Positions 6,690 through 11,203 of a DNA stretch of 11,203 nt are shown piece by piece; within the stretch, counting starts at the first letter, position 1, and every line of letters begins with the position of its first letter. Position numbers and translations under genes: made by a program. Source of the DNA: 66-474 sp036568625 (GTDB lineage: Bacteria; Pseudomonadota; Gammaproteobacteria; Xanthomonadales; Rhodanobacteraceae); NCBI GenBank assembly GCA_036568625.1, contig DATCSF010000066.1, positions 1-11,203 on the forward strand, read 5' to 3'. The notes beneath the pieces were generated by a model. The model had not been told where the DNA came from. It searched no databases and saw nothing but the letters and a program-made list of their open reading frames with translations.

Positions 6690-9600
6690 ATGAACATTTC
6701 CGCGCCCTTCGTCAAACGCCCCATCGGCACTTCGCTGTTGGCGACGGGCGTGCTCGCGATCGGCATCCTGTGCTACACCCTGCTCGGCATCAGTGCGCTG
6801 CCGCAGTTGTCGTTTCCGGCCATCTGGATTTCGGCCAACCAATCCGGCGCCAGCGCGACCACGATGGCGGCGACCGTGGCCGCGCCGCTGGAGCGCCACC
6901 TCGGCCAGATTCCCGGCGTCGACATGATGAATTCGCGCAGCTCGGACGGGAACGCGGTCGTGATCCTGTTCTTCGATGCCGGCGTGGACATCGACACGGC
7001 CGCGCAACAGGTGGACGCCGCCATCAACGCGGCGGTACCCGACCTGCCGAGCGGTCTGCAGATGCCGCAGTGGCACAAGGCCAATCCCAACGACGATCCC
7101 GTGATCTCGCTGGCACTCACCTCGAACACGCAACCGATGTCAGACCTGTACGACGCGGCGAACACGCTGCTCAGTCCGCGCCTGTCGCAGTTGACCGGCG
7201 TCGCGTCGGTGGATGTTTCGGGCAGTGCGCAACCCGGCGTACGCGTGGAGGTGGACCTGCACAAGCTCGACGCGCTGGGCCTTTCCACCAACGACATCCG
7301 CAATGCGATCACCGCCGCCAATGTGACCTCGCCGCAAGGTTTCCTCACCGACGGTGAGATCGCGACCGCGATCACCGCGAACGACCAGTTGCACAGTGCG
7401 CAGGATTTCGCCGACCTAGTGATCGCCAACCACAACGGCGGGCCGGTTTACCTGCGCGACGTGGCGAACGTGTACCAGGGCGCGCAGGACCAGTTCCAGG
7501 CCGCGTACTTCAACGGCAAGCCGGCGATCATGTTGCAGATCTACAAGCGCCCCGACGCGAACGTGATCCAGACGGTCGACGGCGTGAAGGGCGAATTGGC
7601 GGGATTGCGCAACCTGCTGCCGCCCGGCACCCAGTTGACGCCGTATTTCGACGGCACGCCCACGATCCGCGATTCCATCAACGACGTGCAGATCACGCTG
7701 CTGATCAGCCTCGCGATGGTGATCCTGACGATGTCGGTGTTCCTGCGCCGGCTTGCGCCCACGCTGATTGCGTCGGCGGCCGTGCCGCTTTCGCTGTGCG
7801 GCGCGTTCGTCGTGATGTACGCGATGGATTACACGCTGGACAACCTGTCGCTGCTGGCGCTGGTGATCGCGCTGACCTTCGTGGTCGATGACGCGATCGT
7901 GGTGATCGAGAACATCATCCGCCATCTCGACGAAGGCAAGACACGGATGCAGGCGGCGCTGGAGGGCGCGCGGGAAATCGGCTTCACCATCGTCGCGATC
8001 ACCGCATCCCTGATCGCGGTGTTCAGCCCCATCCTGTTCGCCCCGGGCATGCTGGGCGTGTTCTTCCGCGAATTCACGGTGACCCTGGTCGCGGCGATCT
8101 TCGTGTCGATGGTGGTGTCGCTGACGCTGACGCCGGCCCTGTGCGGCCGTTTTTTGCGCCACCACGTGCAGGACGAAAAAGGCCCGTCAAGGCTGTCGCG
8201 CCTCCTCGACGGTTTCCACGCGGGCATGTTGCGGGTGTACACGGTGACACTCGACTGGACGCTGCACAAGCACCCGAAGCTGATGGCCTGGTCGCCGCTG
8301 CTGCTGCTGGCCCTCACCATCTTCTTGTTCACCAAGGTGTCGGCCACCAATTTCCCGCCGCAGGACAGCGGCCTGATCTGGGGTCGCGCCACCGGCGGCA
8401 CCACCATGTCCTTCGCCGATCTCGAGACCCGCACCAGGACCCTCTTGCAGATGATCCGTTCGGACCCCGCGGTGGAATACGTCGGCGCTTCCATCGGCAC
8501 CGGCAGGCGCGGCGCCAGCGGCTGGTTCAGCATCCAGTTGAAGTCGCGCGACGATGACCGGCGCGATTCGACCCAGCAAGTGGTGGCGCGCTTGTCGGCC
8601 AAGGCTGCGCAATACCCGGACCTCGACGTGCGGTTTCGCCCGCACGAAGACCTGCCGAGCGGTGGCGGCGGCACCAGCCAGGGCGCCCAGTACAGCGTGA
8701 ACCTGCAAAGCAACAGCGCCAGCGAACTCGAGGAATGGCTGCCGAAGCTGCAGGCGCAACTGCAGAAGAACCCGATCTTCCGCGATGTCGGCACCGACCT
8801 CGATGCGGGCTCGCTGCTGCAGGACATGGTGGTCGACCGCGCCAAGGCCGCCAGACTGGGGATATCGATGGCGGCGGTGGACGACGCCTTGTACAACGCC
8901 TTCGGACAACGCCCGATCTCCACGATCTATTCCGACACCAACAACTACCAGGTGGTGCTTACCGCCTTGCCGCCGCAGACCGCATCACCGGCCGCGCTGG
9001 ACAACATCCGGGTGCGCGCGTCCAACGGCAACATGATTCCCATCAGCGCCATCGCGCGCCAGGAGTCCGGCGTCGCGCCCGGCCAGATCGAGCACATCAA
9101 TCAAATGACCAGCATGTCGCTGAGTTTCAATCTGGCACCGGGCGCCAACATGGGTGAAGCCACCCGGCAGATCCGCAAGACCATTTCCGACATGCGCATG
9201 CCGGGCGACATCACGCTGGGCTTCGGCGATTTCTTCCGGCGTTTCGAGCAGCAGCAAGAACAGATGCCGCTGCTTCTGATCGGCGCGATCGTCGCGGTGT
9301 ATCTGGTGCTCGGCATGCTGTACGAAAACCTGGTGCATCCGATCACCATTCTTTCCACCTTGCCCGCCGCGGGCGTGGGCGCGCTGCTGGCGTTGCTGGT
9401 GACCAATACGCCGCTTTCCATCGTCGCGATGATGGCTTTGATCCTGCTGATCGGCCTGGTCAAGAAGAACGCGATCATGATGATCGACTTCGCGGTAGTG
9501 GCCGAACGCGAAGGCCGCACGCCGCTGGGCGCGGTGCGCGAAGCGTGCCTGGTGCGCTTCCGGCCGATCATGATGACCACCATGGTCGCCATCCTGGCGT

Positions 9601-9803
9601 CGGTACCGCTGGTGATCGGCATCGGCACCGGCGCGGACCTGCGGCGTCCGCTGGGCATCGCGATGATGGGCGGCCTGATCTTCTCGCAAAGCCTCACCCT
9701 GCTTTCGACCCCGGCCATCTACCTGGTGTTCGGCACCTGGGCGCGGCGCCGGCGCGAACGCAAGGCACAACGCGCGCGCCACAAGCTGGCCGCACAGGGT
9801 TGA
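6690..9803 (+). CDS. mdtC: RND multidrug efflux permease subunit, MdtC-like
   Basis: Second inner-membrane RND subunit, expected to join the preceding protein in a mixed trimer served by the same adaptor. It has 1037 residues, near the 1025 of E. coli MdtC. The N-terminal helix follows FVKRPIGTSLL. The relay residues are Asp400-Asp401 in TFVVDDAIVVIEN and Lys926 in GLVKKNAIMMIDF, so it should be a functional proton-driven pump. The stretch NVTSPQGFLTDG (211-222) and the block RPDANVIQTVDGVK (287-300) match MdtC wording (NVRKPQGALEDG and PEANIIQTVDS) rather than MdtB. It lacks the Ser/Asn/Gly insertion of its partner. The C-terminal tail (about 1018-1037) is strongly basic (ARRRRERKAQRARHK), as expected for a cytoplasmic end. 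The ribosome site is embedded in a hairpin. No outer-membrane channel gene follows; the operon seems to end here, although no clear terminator is seen in 9804-9894. Confidence 0.93.
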   Translation: MNISAPFVKRPIGTSLLATGVLAIGILCYTLLGISALPQLSFPAIWISANQSGASATTMAATVAAPLERHLGQIPGVDMMNSRSSDGNAVVILFFDAGVDIDTAAQQVDAAINAAVPDLPSGLQMPQWHKANPNDDPVISLALTSNTQPMSDLYDAANTLLSPRLSQLTGVASVDVSGSAQPGVRVEVDLHKLDALGLSTNDIRNAITAANVTSPQGFLTDGEIATAITANDQLHSAQDFADLVIANHNGGPVYLRDVANVYQGAQDQFQAAYFNGKPAIMLQIYKRPDANVIQTVDGVKGELAGLRNLLPPGTQLTPYFDGTPTIRDSINDVQITLLISLAMVILTMSVFLRRLAPTLIASAAVPLSLCGAFVVMYAMDYTLDNLSLLALVIALTFVVDDAIVVIENIIRHLDEGKTRMQAALEGAREIGFTIVAITASLIAVFSPILFAPGMLGVFFREFTVTLVAAIFVSMVVSLTLTPALCGRFLRHHVQDEKGPSRLSRLLDGFHAGMLRVYTVTLDWTLHKHPKLMAWSPLLLLALTIFLFTKVSATNFPPQDSGLIWGRATGGTTMSFADLETRTRTLLQMIRSDPAVEYVGASIGTGRRGASGWFSIQLKSRDDDRRDSTQQVVARLSAKAAQYPDLDVRFRPHEDLPSGGGGTSQGAQYSVNLQSNSASELEEWLPKLQAQLQKNPIFRDVGTDLDAGSLLQDMVVDRAKAARLGISMAAVDDALYNAFGQRPISTIYSDTNNYQVVLTALPPQTASPAALDNIRVRASNGNMIPISAIARQESGVAPGQIEHINQMTSMSLSFNLAPGANMGEATRQIRKTISDMRMPGDITLGFGDFFRRFEQQQEQMPLLLIGAIVAVYLVLGMLYENLVHPITILSTLPAAGVGALLALLVTNTPLSIVAMMALILLIGLVKKNAIMMIDFAVVAEREGRTPLGAVREACLVRFRPIMMTTMVAILASVPLVIGIGTGADLRRPLGIAMMGGLIFSQSLTLLSTPAIYLVFGTWARRRRERKAQRARHKLAAQG

Positions 9804-9894
9804 TGCGGGACTCTGGCCTCGGAACCCGGGGAAAGCACCAAGCTCGGTCGTCTCGCCGACGCCTCCGATGCCCCGTACCCGCCAGTGTGGCAGA

Positions 9895-9923
9895 GTGACT
9901 CGGGTTGTCCCCACCCATACAAT
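9895..9923 (+). promoter_or_regulatory. Candidate sigma70 promoter of proC-yggT
   Basis: GTGACT (9895-9900, four of six matches to the -35 consensus) and TACAAT (9918-9923, five of six matches to the -10) are spaced by 17 bases. Transcription would start near 9930, about 26 bases before the ATG of proC at 9956. It is the best promoter-like pair I found in the window. It also argues against the longer TTG-started reading of proC from 9905, whose first codon would lie inside the promoter. Confidence 0.5.
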
Positions 9924-9955
9924 CGATCCTTCACACCGCTGCCGCTGTGCATACG

Positions 9956-10798
9956 ATGGCCGAGCAACCCGGGTCCCGTTCAATCGCCTTCATCGGCGGC
10001 GGCAACATGGCGCGCAGCCTGATCGGCGCGCAGCGCGCGCGCGGCATGCCGCCGGCGTCGATCCGGGTCGCCGAACCGCGCGCTGAAACGCGCGAGGCGC
10101 TGGCACGCGAATTCGAGGTGCCGGTATTCACGGACAACGCCGAGGCCGTCGCCGGCGCTGACTGCATCGTGTTGGCGGTGAAGCCGCAGGTGATGCGCGA
10201 GGTGTGTACGGGACTCGCCGGACCGCTGCGCATCGCGCGGCCGCTGGTAATCTCCATCGCAGCCGGCATCCGCATCGCGCAGATCGAACGCCTGCTTGGC
10301 GACCAACACGCCATTGTGCGCTGCATGCCCAACACGCCGGCGCTGGTCGGGGCGGGCGCCAGCGGCCTGTGCGCCAACCACAATGTCGACGACGACCAGC
10401 ATGCGCTGGCGGAGCGCCTGCTGGGCGCGGCCGGCATCGTGCGCTGGATCGGGGACGAAGTGCAGATGGACACCGTGACTGCCTTGTCCGGGTCCGGCCC
10501 CGCGTACTTTTTCCTGCTGGTCGAGGCGATGGAAGACGCCGCGGCGCAGCTCGGCCTGCCGCGGGAGACCGCGCGCGCACTGGCCGCGCAGACTTGCCTT
10601 GGCGCCGGCCACATGCTGGCCGACGGCAACGAAACCGCGGCGCTCCTGCGCAAGCGGGTTACCTCGCCGCACGGCACGACCGCCGCCGCACTCGACGCAT
10701 TCGAGCAAGGCGGTTTCCGCAAGCTGGTCCAACAGGCATTGGCCGCGGCGCAGCGACGCGGCGCGGAAATGTCCGCCGAGCTGGACACCGACGCATGA
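9956..10798 (+). CDS. proC: Pyrroline-5-carboxylate reductase
   Basis: Catalyses the last step of proline synthesis, reducing pyrroline-5-carboxylate with NAD(P)H in the cytoplasm. The product is 280 residues, near the usual 270. The Rossmann nucleotide-binding loop is IAFIGGGNMARSLIG (11-25), followed by CIVLAVKPQVM (70-80) and SIAAGI (101-106). Then come CMPNTPALVGAGASG (123-137), SGSGPAYFFLLVEAMEDAA (178-196) in the helical dimer domain, and the P5CR signature around RVTSPHGTTAAALDAFEQG (234-252). All conserved blocks are present. The frame is open upstream to a TTG at 9905, but the ATG at 9956 is preferred because the Rossmann strand then begins near residue 11 and the promoter lies upstream. 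There is no strong ribosome site. Its stop overlaps the start of yggT by four bases (ATGA), suggesting coupled translation. The yggS gene that often precedes proC in related bacteria is absent here. Confidence 0.95.
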   Translation: MAEQPGSRSIAFIGGGNMARSLIGAQRARGMPPASIRVAEPRAETREALAREFEVPVFTDNAEAVAGADCIVLAVKPQVMREVCTGLAGPLRIARPLVISIAAGIRIAQIERLLGDQHAIVRCMPNTPALVGAGASGLCANHNVDDDQHALAERLLGAAGIVRWIGDEVQMDTVTALSGSGPAYFFLLVEAMEDAAAQLGLPRETARALAAQTCLGAGHMLADGNETAALLRKRVTSPHGTTAAALDAFEQGGFRKLVQQALAAAQRRGAEMSAELDTDA

Positions 10799-11203
10799 TT
10801 TATCTTGCCAACGCGCTGTCGCTTTTGATCCAGTTCGCGTTCGGTTGCGCGGTGGCGCTGTTCGTGTTCCGCCTGCTGACCGAAGCCGTGCGCGCGGATT
10901 TCTACAACCCGATCTGCCAATTCCTCTACCGCGCCACCAACCCGGTGCTGACGCCGCTCCGGCGCGTGATCCCGACCTGGCGGCGCATCAATCTCGCGGC
11001 ATTGCTGATCGCGTGGACGCTGGAGGTCATCAAGAACGTTCTGTTGCGCTTCACCGTCCCGGACTTCTGGGCTGGCAACGTGGGAACGCTGGTGCTGGGC
11101 GCGGCCGATCTTCTCGATTTCTTTCTGATCGTGTACCTGGTCATGATCTTCGCGTGGGCGCTGCTTTCCTACGTCAATGTCGACGCGCGCAACCCGGTGG
11201 TGC
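10795..11203 (+). CDS. yggT: YggT-family integral membrane protein, N-terminal part (cut by window edge)
   Basis: Small inner-membrane protein of the YggT family, whose exact role is not settled. The ATG overlaps the proC stop (ATGA, 10795-10798) and the frame is open to the window end, giving 136 residues. Three hydrophobic segments are visible (about 5-28, 66-86 and 98-125). The family motif appears as FLYRATNPVLTPLRRVIP (43-60). Family members carry two copies of this unit: LIVYLVMIFAWALLSYV (111-127), followed by NPVV at the edge, reads as the beginning of the second copy. The full protein is probably about 180-190 residues. Position directly after proC is the conserved arrangement in many proteobacteria and supports both calls. 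Confidence 0.9.
   Translation, partial: MIYLANALSLLIQFAFGCAVALFVFRLLTEAVRADFYNPICQFLYRATNPVLTPLRRVIPTWRRINLAALLIAWTLEVIKNVLLRFTVPDFWAGNVGTLVLGAADLLDFFLIVYLVMIFAWALLSYVNVDARNPVV

Noticed and set aside
9809..9830. GGGACTCTGG/CCTCGGAACC-like near-repeat after the second pump gene
   Set aside because: The similarity is loose and no clear stem or T-run is present, so neither a terminator nor a repeat element can be supported.
9905..9955. Seventeen-residue N-terminal extension of proC from a TTG
   Set aside because: It lies over the promoter-like pair, has no family similarity and no ribosome site; the ATG at 9956 fits the family better.

Overview
The window looks like ordinary chromosomal sequence from a high-GC gammaproteobacterium. 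The protein styles and the order proC-yggT suggest the Xanthomonadales/Rhodanobacteraceae area, but this placement is inference from reading alone. Six features can be read as genes with confidence, plus one more that is cut at the left edge. No RNA gene, insertion sequence, CRISPR array or phage gene was seen.

Layout. Positions 1-188 hold the first 62 codons of thymidylate synthase (thyA) on the minus strand, running off the left edge. A 191-base divergent spacer follows, with a perfect GC-rich inverted repeat. Positions 380-1924 encode a proton-coupled oligopeptide transporter of the POT/PTR2 family. A 163-base spacer carries a degenerate 20-base dyad that resembles a TetR-type operator. 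It precedes a three-gene efflux operon (2088-9803): an MdtA-like periplasmic adaptor and two consecutive, different RND pump subunits that match MdtB and MdtC respectively. A 152-base spacer with a good sigma70-like promoter leads to proC (pyrroline-5-carboxylate reductase, 9956-10798). This overlaps by four bases the start of a YggT-family membrane protein that runs off the right edge.

How the genes work together. The adaptor and the two RND proteins should form a heteromeric MdtABC/MuxABC-type tripartite pump. No outer-membrane TolC-like channel is encoded here, so that part must come from elsewhere. proC and yggT form a conserved proline-biosynthesis/membrane-protein pair. thyA and the peptide transporter are independent neighbours.

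I found no convincing new system. The points most worth a second look are: a hairpin that would hide the ribosome binding site of the second RND gene and whose left arm copies the anti-Shine-Dalgarno sequence; a Ser/Asn/Gly-rich insertion of about 37 residues in the MdtB-like protein; a charged linker in the adaptor; and the operator-like dyad without an adjacent regulator.
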